Source of the DNA: Deltaproteobacteria bacterium
GTDB lineage: Bacteria; Myxococcota_A; Polyangia; DRWM01; JAAZOP01
Assembly: GCA_016218765.1 (NCBI GenBank)
Contig: JACRCZ010000127.1
Coordinates: 1 to 35,637, forward strand
Direction of reading: 5' to 3'
DNA: 35,637 nt
Every line of letters begins with the position of its first letter. The stretch's first letter is position 1. Below are positions 23,456 to 30,580 of this stretch, in pieces. Made by a program: the position numbers and the translations under genes. The notes beneath the pieces were generated by a model, which had not been told where the DNA came from, did no database searches, and saw only the letters and a list, made by a program, of their open reading frames with translations.

Positions 23456-24094
23456 ATGGATCGCGACGATCACGATCAAGGTCCCAGCACCACGTCGACC
23501 ACCGGTCTGACGTTGGGCAAGGCCGACAGCCAGCAGGTGCTGGTGCTGCCGCTGATGAGCTTCACGGCGGTGACGACGGACCGGGAAATGGCGACGGCGT
23601 TCGTGCGGCAGATCCTGGCGGCGGCGGGGAAGATGATCCCGACGCGCGAATGGTCGACGCAGGACCTGCGGGACATCCTGATCTTCGTGCTGGAGGGCGG
23701 GGTCGATCCGGTGCCGATGCTGGAGGGCCGCTACCTGCGCAAGCGTCTGAAGGAACAGCTTGCGCGGGCGGAGCGCTACAAGGAGCCCTTCTCGCTGATG
23801 TTCGTGAGTCTGAAGGAGGACGCGGACCCGATTCACCACCAGGGGTTGATCGACCTGCTGATGGAGCGCCTGCGGCGTTCGGACATGGTCTTCCTGTACC
23901 GGCGCAAGGCGGCGGTCATCCTGCCGCACACGAACGAGAAGGCGGCGGAGGGGTTGATCAACCGCATTCGCAGCCTGGCGGCGGCGACGATTCCGGCGGA
24001 AGTCGAGATGTCGCTGCTCATCCGAACCTATCCTCATCCGGACTTCGCGCATCCTTCGGACGTTCTGGACTGGGCGGAGGACCAGCTGCGGTGA
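23456..24094 (+). CDS. GGDEF-fold protein without the GGDEF motif
   Basis: A 212-residue protein whose C-terminal 125 residues follow the diguanylate cyclase fold (YLRKRLKEQLARAERYKEPFSLMFVSLK...LIDLLMERLRRSDMVFLY...AAVILPHTNEKAAEGLINRIR). The signature loop is replaced by YRRKA (148-152), and the metal-binding aspartate of the first strand (usually FxDxDxFK) is also missing (FVSLKEDAD). It cannot be expected to make c-di-GMP and may act as a nucleotide-binding or protein-interaction module. The N-terminal part (QQVLVLPLMSFTAVTTDREMATAFVRQIL...) is unfamiliar. A 112-nt gap separates it from the kinase and 58 nt from the GAF gene; all three share strand. The ATG at 23456 has only a weak ribosome-binding site. 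Confidence 0.7.
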   Translation: MDRDDHDQGPSTTSTTGLTLGKADSQQVLVLPLMSFTAVTTDREMATAFVRQILAAAGKMIPTREWSTQDLRDILIFVLEGGVDPVPMLEGRYLRKRLKEQLARAERYKEPFSLMFVSLKEDADPIHHQGLIDLLMERLRRSDMVFLYRRKAAVILPHTNEKAAEGLINRIRSLAAATIPAEVEMSLLIRTYPHPDFAHPSDVLDWAEDQLR

Positions 24095-24152
24095 GCATGT
24101 CTCGGGTCGGGTGCGGGGGGGGTGTGGAGGCGGGGCGGAGGTGCTGGGCGCG

Positions 24153-25913
24153 ATGAAGTGGGAAGTCCACGTGCCCGACCGGGCCAAGGCGGGGCAGCCT
24201 GCGACGGTGACGGTCGAGGCCGAGAACTGGAAGGCGGCGTTGACGGCCGGGCTGCGGGCGCTGGCCGAGTCGCCAGGAAATTCGACGGCCTACACCTGCG
24301 AGATCCGGGAGGACGGGTCGGTGCAGGTCTTCGATCCGTCGGCACGGCGGGGCTTCGTCCTGCGGGACCTGGACTACAAGCCCCGGCCGGCGCCGACGCC
24401 GCCGCCCGAGGCGGTGGCCGCCGCGGCGGTGCGGCGTTCGATGCTTCCGCCGGCGCCCCGCGCATCGCTGGCTCCGTCGCAGCCGTCCGCGGCGCCGCTG
24501 TTGGCGTTGCCAACGCTGCCGCCTCCGGCGTCGCTGTCGGTGCCGGCGCCGGCCCCGGCGCGGGCGCGGGAGCCCGCGCCCGTGGCGCCGTCGGTGCCTC
24601 CGCCGCCGGAGCCTGTGCCGGAGCACCAACTCTTCTTCTCGCGCACCGAGGAGCCCGAGAGCGGGTCGTCGTTGTGGTATCGGGAGCGGCTGGTTTCGGT
24701 GCCGCCCGGGACGACGCGCGAGGGGATCAACACGCTGCTGATGACGTACTACAACCGGCTGCGCGGGGAGGCGGCCGGGCGTCCGGAGGCCAAGTACATC
24801 AACGTGGCGGTCTTCGACCATGCCTTCTCGGCACGGGCGGAGCGGCCGGCGCTGGGAGCGTTGACCTGGAAGTCGTGGCGCAGCGAGGTGCCGGAGGTCA
24901 GCTATCCCGTGGACCAGCCGGCGATGCCGCTGCCCGTGGCGGTGCCCGTCGCGGCGCCGGCGCCGGCGGCGTCCGTCGCGGCGGCGGCGCCATCGACGGC
25001 GAAGGCCGCGGTGCCGGCGCCGTCCGGCAAATCGGTGCCGCCGCCGGCACCGGAGGCGAAGGCGGCTCCCGCGCCGCGGGCGCCTTCGAGTCCGCCGCCG
25101 GCGCCGGTCGCGGTGCAGCAGCCGATGCCGGCTCCGGCGCAGACGCAGGCGCAGGCGAAGGCCGCGTTGAGCCAGACGGGTCGGCGGCGGGTGCCGACGC
25201 CTGGGGACCTGGCGAAGCTGGGGCGCGAGGGGGCCGAGGAGGTGGTGGTCAACGAGATCCTGGCCCAGGTCTTCGAGGAGATGATGGGGCTGTTCAACTG
25301 TCGCACGCGCGAGTCGGCGGCGGAGTTCGCGCTGGACGTGGCGATGCGTCGGATTCCGTGCGAGGCGGGCAGCGTGCTCCTGTCGGACATCAACTCGCGG
25401 GACCTGGTCTTCACGGCGGTGCGGGGCGACGCGGGGCACCGTCTGAAGGGCCGGAAGATCCAGATGGGCAAGGGCATCGTCGGGTTCGCGGCGCGGCAGG
25501 GAGTGGCGATCGCGATCGCGGACGTGCGCAAGGATTCGCGGTGGAACCAGGATCTGGACACGGAGACGGGGTTTTCGACGCGTTCGGTGATCGTGGCGCC
25601 GATCGTGCATGACGGGTTGACGCACGGGGCGTTCGAGCTGCTCAACCGCAGGGGTGCGGAGATCTTCCTGCAGACGGAGACGAGCATCATCTCGTACATC
25701 GCGACCCAGCTTGCGGAGCATCTCGGCACGGCGGTGTCGTCGGGCGGTCCGGACTACTTCGGGGAGTTCGAGCACGCGGCGCGGCCGGCCGCGCCTGGCG
25801 GCGGGGCGCGCCGTCCTCCGGCTCCGCCCCTGGGCAGGCCGGGGATGACGAAGAAGCAGGTGCCGGTGGTGGCGGCAAAAGGCGGTCGCGGGGGCAAGTC
25901 GCGCTCGCGGTGA
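24153..25913 (+). CDS. GAF-domain protein with a long Pro/Ala-rich linker
   Basis: A 586-residue cytoplasmic protein. The first 75 residues form a small domain (MKWEVHVPDRAKAGQPATVTVEAENWKAALTAGLRAL...) unknown to me by name. A Pro/Ala linker follows, with an embedded folded segment (LWYRERLVSVPPGTTREGINTLLMTYYNRLR...VFDHAFSARAERPALGALTWKSWR) and a second Pro/Ala stretch. A C-terminal GAF domain (about 385-545) includes FALDVAMRRIPCEAGSVLLSD, KGIVGFAARQGVAIAIADVRKDSRW, RSVIVAPI and GAFELLNR. GAF domains bind cyclic nucleotides or other small ligands; no output domain is attached, so it may pass its signal to a partner. I chose ATG 24153 (GGAGG 11 nt upstream). It ends 1 nt before the convergent asparagine synthetase gene. 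Confidence 0.78.
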   Translation: MKWEVHVPDRAKAGQPATVTVEAENWKAALTAGLRALAESPGNSTAYTCEIREDGSVQVFDPSARRGFVLRDLDYKPRPAPTPPPEAVAAAAVRRSMLPPAPRASLAPSQPSAAPLLALPTLPPPASLSVPAPAPARAREPAPVAPSVPPPPEPVPEHQLFFSRTEEPESGSSLWYRERLVSVPPGTTREGINTLLMTYYNRLRGEAAGRPEAKYINVAVFDHAFSARAERPALGALTWKSWRSEVPEVSYPVDQPAMPLPVAVPVAAPAPAASVAAAAPSTAKAAVPAPSGKSVPPPAPEAKAAPAPRAPSSPPPAPVAVQQPMPAPAQTQAQAKAALSQTGRRRVPTPGDLAKLGREGAEEVVVNEILAQVFEEMMGLFNCRTRESAAEFALDVAMRRIPCEAGSVLLSDINSRDLVFTAVRGDAGHRLKGRKIQMGKGIVGFAARQGVAIAIADVRKDSRWNQDLDTETGFSTRSVIVAPIVHDGLTHGAFELLNRRGAEIFLQTETSIISYIATQLAEHLGTAVSSGGPDYFGEFEHAARPAAPGGGARRPPAPPLGRPGMTKKQVPVVAAKGGRGGKSRSR

Positions 25914-25914
25914 G

Positions 25915-27585
25915 TCAGGTCGGGTCGCGGTGCACGCCGGCGACGGCACGTCCCGACGGGTCGGCAGCGGCGGCGAACGCGGGATCCCAGGCGATCGCGG
26001 CCGGGGAGGAGCAGGCGATCGACTTGCCGCCGGGGACGGTCCTGGCGCAGGCGTCGCCGGGAAATTCGTGTTCGAAGAGCTCGCGGTACCAGTACGCCTC
26101 CTTGGTCTGGGGCGGGTTGACGGGGAAGCGTGCGGGGGCTTCGGCCAGCATGGAGTCGGTGACCCGGGAGGCGGCGTGGGTCTTGAGGCCGTCGATCCAG
26201 CCGTAGCCGACGCCGTCGCTGAACTGTTCCTTCTGGCGCCACAGGATGGGGTCGGGGAGGGCGCCGGCGAAGGCTTCGCGCAGGACGGCTTTCTCGATGC
26301 GGCCGGGGCCGGCCATCTTGGCCCGGGCATCCATGGACATGGCGAGGTCGAGGAATTCGAGGTCGAGGAACGGGACGCGGGCCTCGACGCCCCAGGCCAT
26401 CATGGCCTTGTTGGCGCGGAGGCAGTCGAAGAGGTGGAGGGCGTCGAGCTTGCGCACGGTCTCGTCGTGGAAGGCGCGGGCGTCGGGGGCCTTGTGGAAG
26501 TAGAGGTAGCCGCCGAAGATCTCGTCGCTGCCTTCGCCAGAGAGAACCATCTTGACGCCCATGGCCTTGATCCGGCGCGCCAGGAGGAACATCGGCGTGG
26601 AGGCGCGAACGGTGGTGACATCGTAGCTCTCGATGTGGCGGATCACGTCGGGCAGCGCGTCCAGGCCCTCCTCGAAGCGATACGTGAAGGGGTGGTGCAC
26701 GGTGTCCAGCGCCCGGGCGGCGACCTCGGCCGCGGCGAGATCCGGCGAGCCTTCGAGGCCGATGGCGAAGGAGTGGAGGCGCGGCCACCAGGCCTCGCCG
26801 CGGTCGTCGTCCTCGATGCGCCGGCGGGCGAAGCGGGCGGCGCAGGCGGCAACGAGGGAGGAGTCGAGTCCGCCGGAGAGGAGGACGCCGTAGGGCACGT
26901 CGGTCATGAGCTGGCGGTGCACGGCCCGCTCGAAGGCCGCCCGCAGGTCGTGGGGTGCGACCGCGACGTTCCGCGTGGCCTCGTAGTCGCGCCAGGGCCT
27001 GCGGTAGAACGAGACCGGCTCGCCGACTTCGCTGTCGAAGACGTGGCCGGGTGGGAACACGGCGACGTCGTCGCAGCGGGACGCCAGCGCCTTCATCTCG
27101 GAGGCGACCCAGAGGCGACTGTCGCCGTCGTGGCCCCAGTACAGGGGACAGACGCCCAGGGGATCGCGGGCAACGAGGAAGCGGCCGCGGGCGGCGTCCC
27201 ACAGGACGAAGGCGTAGATGCCGTTGAGCCTGGCGATGCCGGCCGTGTCCTGCTCCCGGTACAGGGCGTTGATCACCTCGCAGTCGGAGCCGGTCTGGAA
27301 GTCGTAGGGGCGCGCGAGGGTCTGCTCGAGGGTGCGGTGGTTGTAGATCTCGCCGTTGACGGCGAGGGCGAGCCGGCCGTCGCGGGAGCGGAGCGGCTGG
27401 GCGCCGCCGGCCGGGTCGACGATGGCGAGGCGCTCGTGGACGAGAAGGCAACGTGGCTCGGCATAGACGCCGGACCAGTCCGGCCCGCGGTGGCGCTGGC
27501 GTGCCGAGAGCGCGAGCGCGAGGGGACGGAGCGGCTGCACGTCGGCGCCGGGCCGCAGGTCGAGCACACCGAGGATGGAACACAT
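25915..27585 (-). CDS. asnB: Asparagine synthetase (glutamine-hydrolysing)
   Basis: A 556-residue enzyme, the same size as E. coli AsnB, that makes asparagine from aspartate, ATP and glutamine. The N-terminal glutaminase domain begins MCSILG, with Cys2 as nucleophile after Met removal, and contains RHRGPDWSG, HERLAIVD and VNGEIYNH. The synthetase domain has the PP-loop SGGLDSS at 237-243, then LSGEGSDEIFGGY and RVPFLD. All catalytic motifs are intact. The short length and class fit housekeeping AsnB better than the surface-polysaccharide asnB-like amidotransferases, although that alternative exists. The ATG at 27585 is fixed by Cys2. No adjacent gene belongs to an amino-acid pathway. Confidence 0.93.
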   Translation of the reverse strand: MCSILGVLDLRPGADVQPLRPLALALSARQRHRGPDWSGVYAEPRCLLVHERLAIVDPAGGAQPLRSRDGRLALAVNGEIYNHRTLEQTLARPYDFQTGSDCEVINALYREQDTAGIARLNGIYAFVLWDAARGRFLVARDPLGVCPLYWGHDGDSRLWVASEMKALASRCDDVAVFPPGHVFDSEVGEPVSFYRRPWRDYEATRNVAVAPHDLRAAFERAVHRQLMTDVPYGVLLSGGLDSSLVAACAARFARRRIEDDDRGEAWWPRLHSFAIGLEGSPDLAAAEVAARALDTVHHPFTYRFEEGLDALPDVIRHIESYDVTTVRASTPMFLLARRIKAMGVKMVLSGEGSDEIFGGYLYFHKAPDARAFHDETVRKLDALHLFDCLRANKAMMAWGVEARVPFLDLEFLDLAMSMDARAKMAGPGRIEKAVLREAFAGALPDPILWRQKEQFSDGVGYGWIDGLKTHAASRVTDSMLAEAPARFPVNPPQTKEAYWYRELFEHEFPGDACARTVPGGKSIACSSPAAIAWDPAFAAAADPSGRAVAGVHRDPT

Positions 27586-27631
27586 GGGGCGGCACGGTAT
27601 CGCGGAAGGGGCGGCGCGGGGAAGGGGCTCA

Positions 27632-27660
27632 TTGCCCGGGATGGTGCCGGATGGTAGGGT
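27632..27660 (+). promoter_or_regulatory. Promoter candidate for the small membrane protein gene
   Basis: TTGCCC and TAGGGT are separated by 17 nt, 24 nt upstream of the ATG at 27685. Confidence 0.4.
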
Positions 27661-27684
27661 CGTTCGGGTGGCGGTGGGGGGCGG

Positions 27685-28140
27685 ATGGAGTGGGCGGCGG
27701 TGAAGGCGGGCGCTCTGGAGGCGATGGGGAACGAGGGGCAGGACGACGTGGCCGCGACGGAGGCGGGGGCCGGGGCGGCGGCCGAGGCGCAGCCCGAGCT
27801 GCGGGAGCTGGACGACGCGTGGGTCGAGACGTGTCGCCGGAAGGGCTGGGTGGATTCGTCGTTCCGGCCGCAGCGGCCGTCCGAGCACGACAACAACGGC
27901 AACGGCTGGCTGTTCCTGATCATGGGCAGCGCGTGTTTCGCGCCGTGGATCGTGCCCGACGCGACGTCCGATGCGGAGCGGTGGACGGCGACGGCGGCCG
28001 GCATCCTGTTCCTGGTCTGGAGTCTGTCCCTCTTCCTTCTGGGCCCCGGGCGTCCGAAGCGCTTCGACGAGCAGGAGCGAGTCTACCGGGAGCGGCGCCG
28101 TGCGATTGTGGAACGGCTCGGCGGGGAATCCGGCCCTTGA
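27685..28140 (+). CDS. Small two-helix membrane protein of unknown function
   Basis: A 151-residue protein. About 70 N-terminal residues are acidic and soluble (ending WVDSSFRPQRPSEHDNNGN). Two hydrophobic helices follow (WLFLIMGSACFAPWIVP and TATAAGILFLVWSLSLFLLG), then a basic cytoplasmic-like tail (RPKRFDEQERVYRERRRAIVERLGG). Both termini are predicted on the same side. GGGGGG lies just before the ATG at 27685. It is divergent from asnB and 135 nt upstream of the PAS-GGDEF gene on the same strand. I do not recognise a family. Confidence 0.65.
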   Translation: MEWAAVKAGALEAMGNEGQDDVAATEAGAGAAAEAQPELRELDDAWVETCRRKGWVDSSFRPQRPSEHDNNGNGWLFLIMGSACFAPWIVPDATSDAERWTATAAGILFLVWSLSLFLLGPGRPKRFDEQERVYRERRRAIVERLGGESGP

Positions 28141-28204
28141 GATCGCAGTTCCGGAGGACGGCTTCCGCGAGCGGCAGGGCGGCGATGGTGATCACGGACT
28201 GCCG

Positions 28205-28213
28205 TGGTATGGT
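28205..28213 (+). promoter_or_regulatory. Extended -10 promoter candidate before the PAS-GGDEF gene
   Basis: TGG-TATGGT is an extended -10 element 63 nt before the ATG at 28276; no -35 is evident. The -10 sits inside a 6-bp inverted repeat (CCGTGG at 28202-28207 and CCACGG 12 nt later), and a GTGATCAC palindrome lies at 28188-28195. Confidence 0.3.
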
Positions 28214-28275
28214 GCGGTTCCACGGTCGGTTTTCGGGGACCGTGGGGGCGGCGGGGGGTGGAGGAACGAGCGTTG

Positions 28276-29385
28276 ATGCGGGACACGGGTCGGGATTCGC
28301 CGCCGCCGCTGCGGGAGTCGCCGGTGATCCGGCCGGCGACGCTGGTGCCGCGGGAGTCGAAGGTGCTTCTGCGAACGACGGCGGCGGGGCCGCGGATCCG
28401 GGTTCTTCCGGGTGCGGGCGTCGTGTTGCCCGCCGGCGCTGGGGAACCGCGGGCGGGCCGGTTCGAGCTGAACGACCTGGACTTGCGGCGGATTCTGGAC
28501 GAGCTGCACGACGGGGTGTACGTCACGGACGTTGAGCGCCGGATCGTGTACTGGAACCGCGGGGCGCAGCGGATCAGCGGCTGGGCCGCGGCGGAGGTCC
28601 TGGGGACTCGTTGTGCCGACGGCATTCTGATCCACGTCAACGAGGCGGGGGAGCCGTTGTGCGGAGCGGGTTGTCCCCTGTCGCACGCGATCGGGGATGG
28701 CGTGCCGCGGGAGGGCGACATCTACCTGCGGCATCGGGAGGGGCACCGGGTGCCGGTGCGGACGCGCGTGCAACCGCTGCGCGGCGGCGACGGCCGGGTG
28801 ATCGGGGCGGTGGAGACGTTCGCCGACAGCACGGAGGAGCTCGCGGCGCTGCGGCAGGTGGAGGAGCTGCAGGCGATCGCGTTCATCGACCCGTTGACGG
28901 GAGTGGGCAACCGGCGGCACGCGGAGCAGACGTTGCATGCGCGGCTGGAGGAGCTGCGGCGGTATGGCTGGTCGTTCGGCGTGCTGTTCCTGGACATCGA
29001 CCACTTCAAGGAGGTGAACGACGAGTTCGGGCACGAGGTGGGCGACCGCGTGTTGCGGATGGTGGCACGGACGTTGTCGGGCAGCCTGCGTTCGTTCGAT
29101 TTCCTGGGCCGGTGGGGCGGGGAGGAGTTCGTGTGCGTCATCCCGATGCAGCTCGGCTCGCAGCTTCCCGCACTGGCGGCGCGCTGTCGGGCGCTGGTCG
29201 AGGGATCGAACCTGCGGGTGGGGGAAAGCACCGTGCGGGTGACGATCTCGCTCGGCGCCTCGATGGCGGACTCATCCGACACGGTTGACGGGCTGATGCG
29301 GCGGGTCGACGACCTGATGTACGAGAGCAAGGTGGAGGGGCGGAACCGGGTCACGGTCCAGCCGGAGCGCCCCAAGGGTCGTTGA
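28276..29385 (+). CDS. PAS-GGDEF diguanylate cyclase
   Basis: A 369-residue cytoplasmic signalling enzyme predicted to make c-di-GMP from two GTP. A disordered N-terminus leads to a PAS domain (about 75-185; LDELHDGVYVTDVERRIVYWNRGAQRISGWAAAEVLG) with a Cys-rich LCGAGCPL loop of the kind seen in one PAS subgroup. The GGDEF domain has DPLTGVGNRR, FLDIDHFKEVND with the metal-binding Asp, and an intact GGEEF at 281-285. The inhibitory I-site RxxD is present at 272-275 (RSFD), five residues before the signature, so product inhibition is expected. No membrane segment is seen. The ATG at 28276 has GGAGG 11 nt upstream. It converges with the receiver-cytochrome b5-DUF2231 gene, leaving 39 nt. Confidence 0.9.
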   Translation: MRDTGRDSPPPLRESPVIRPATLVPRESKVLLRTTAAGPRIRVLPGAGVVLPAGAGEPRAGRFELNDLDLRRILDELHDGVYVTDVERRIVYWNRGAQRISGWAAAEVLGTRCADGILIHVNEAGEPLCGAGCPLSHAIGDGVPREGDIYLRHREGHRVPVRTRVQPLRGGDGRVIGAVETFADSTEELAALRQVEELQAIAFIDPLTGVGNRRHAEQTLHARLEELRRYGWSFGVLFLDIDHFKEVNDEFGHEVGDRVLRMVARTLSGSLRSFDFLGRWGGEEFVCVIPMQLGSQLPALAARCRALVEGSNLRVGESTVRVTISLGASMADSSDTVDGLMRRVDDLMYESKVEGRNRVTVQPERPKGR

Positions 29386-29424
29386 GTTCCGGGACGGCGG
29401 CGGGGGGGTCCGCGGTGCGGCGGG

Positions 29425-30489
29425 CTACTCGGGGAACACGATCCTGCCGCCCAGGCGGCCCAGGGCAACGGCGGCGGGGACGAGGGCGAGGAGCAGGGCG
29501 AGGTACATCCAGCTGGCGGGGGTGCGGGCGGCGAGCACGTCGGGGTCGAGGAGCCGCCAGGCGAAGCAGGCCGAGACGAGCAGGGCGAGGACGGAGCTCA
29601 GCGCGATTTTCGCGACGAAGACGGGCGTGCGGTTGGCCTGGTAGGTGACACGCCAATCGAAGAGACCGGTGGCGATCGCGGCGGGAGTCGCGGCGAACGC
29701 GGCGAGGAGGAGGTGCCAGGAGGTCGTGTCGAAGGAGCGGTCGCCGCCTGCGGCGAAGGCGGTTGCGAACACCGCGGCAAGGATGGAGCAGGCCTGCGGG
29801 AAGTGGACGGAGATGGGGTGGAGGTGCAGGCGTTCGAGGAGCGCGACGATGCGCTGGGCCTTCGTCCGTTCCGGGACGAGCTCGCCGACGACGGGGAAGC
29901 GGGCGAGGACGTCCTCCCCGTGCGGGGCGGCGCCGAGTCCGTCGCCCAGGTCGGTGCCCGCGGCGTGCTTGCGGACGTGGACGCCGTTCCTCCACATCCG
30001 GCTGCCGGTCACGTCGTAGACGATTCCGCGCACGGCGAGCCACGCGGGGCGGCCTTCCTTCCCGTCGTGCAGGGCTAGCTCCGCGACGGAGACGGGGCGG
30101 TGGCCGCCGGCGCGCCGGGCGATGGCGTGGCGGATGGCGCGCAGGAGCTGCCGGCCGTCGAGGTGGGCCTTGACGAGGCCGTCCTGGGCGCCGGTCCGGA
30201 CGGCGCGGACGGAGAGCTCGAAATCGTCCTCGCCAAGCAGGACGACGATGGGCGCTGCAGGTGCACGCGCTTGCACCTTGGTGAGCGCGTTCAGTCCGCG
30301 GCCGTCGGGGAGATCCAGGTCCAGCAGGAGGACGTCGAACTCCTGGGCGTCGAGCCGGGCGAGGCACTGGGCCAGGGTGGCCAGCCGTTCGATGTGCCAC
30401 TCGACTCCAGGGCAGGCCCGCAGCATGTCCTGAAGAGCGCTGGAGTCAGTCGGGTTGCCTTCGACGAGCAGAACCCTGATGTACTCCAT
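29425..30489 (-). CDS. Fusion: receiver domain + cytochrome b5-like domain + DUF2231 membrane domain
   Basis: A 354-residue three-part protein in one uninterrupted frame. Residues 1-126 are a response-regulator receiver (IRVLLVEGNPTD, phospho-acceptor D57 in LLLDLDLPDG, K107 in GAQDGLVK). One acidic-pocket residue is Gly11 and the switch Thr is Leu85, so phosphorylation may be weakened. Residues 132-205 are a cytochrome b5-like heme/steroid-binding domain (VAELALHDGKEGRPAWLAVRGIVYDVT; candidate ligands H171, H175 and H190 in APHG). From 220 a DUF2231 domain begins (LHPISVHFP) with four hydrophobic helices. The b5-DUF2231 pair is a known membrane protein type; the N-terminal receiver is unusual. 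No clear Shine-Dalgarno precedes the ATG at 30489, and an FNR/DNR-like box lies 42 nt upstream. A redox or heme-linked role is inferred. Confidence 0.85.
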   Translation of the reverse strand: MEYIRVLLVEGNPTDSSALQDMLRACPGVEWHIERLATLAQCLARLDAQEFDVLLLDLDLPDGRGLNALTKVQARAPAAPIVVLLGEDDFELSVRAVRTGAQDGLVKAHLDGRQLLRAIRHAIARRAGGHRPVSVAELALHDGKEGRPAWLAVRGIVYDVTGSRMWRNGVHVRKHAAGTDLGDGLGAAPHGEDVLARFPVVGELVPERTKAQRIVALLERLHLHPISVHFPQACSILAAVFATAFAAGGDRSFDTTSWHLLLAAFAATPAAIATGLFDWRVTYQANRTPVFVAKIALSSVLALLVSACFAWRLLDPDVLAARTPASWMYLALLLALVPAAVALGRLGGRIVFPE

Positions 30490-30524
30490 TCCGGGTACGA
30501 TGGCGCGGATGCGGGACGCGCACC

Positions 30525-30538
30525 TTGATCCAAGTCAA
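30525..30538. promoter_or_regulatory. FNR/DNR-type binding site
   Basis: TTGAT-CCAA-GTCAA matches the FNR/ANR/DNR consensus TTGAT-N4-ATCAA at 9 of 10 positions, and flanking C/G extends the symmetry (CTTGA...TCAAG). It lies in the 91-nt gap between two minus-strand genes, centred 42 nt before the ATG of the receiver-cytochrome b5-DUF2231 gene. With class II spacing (-41.5) transcription would start at about 30490, giving a nearly leaderless mRNA. Confidence 0.5.
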
Positions 30539-30580
30539 GAAAATGCGAGATCGGTTCGCCCGACCGGCGAAGGGGCGGCG

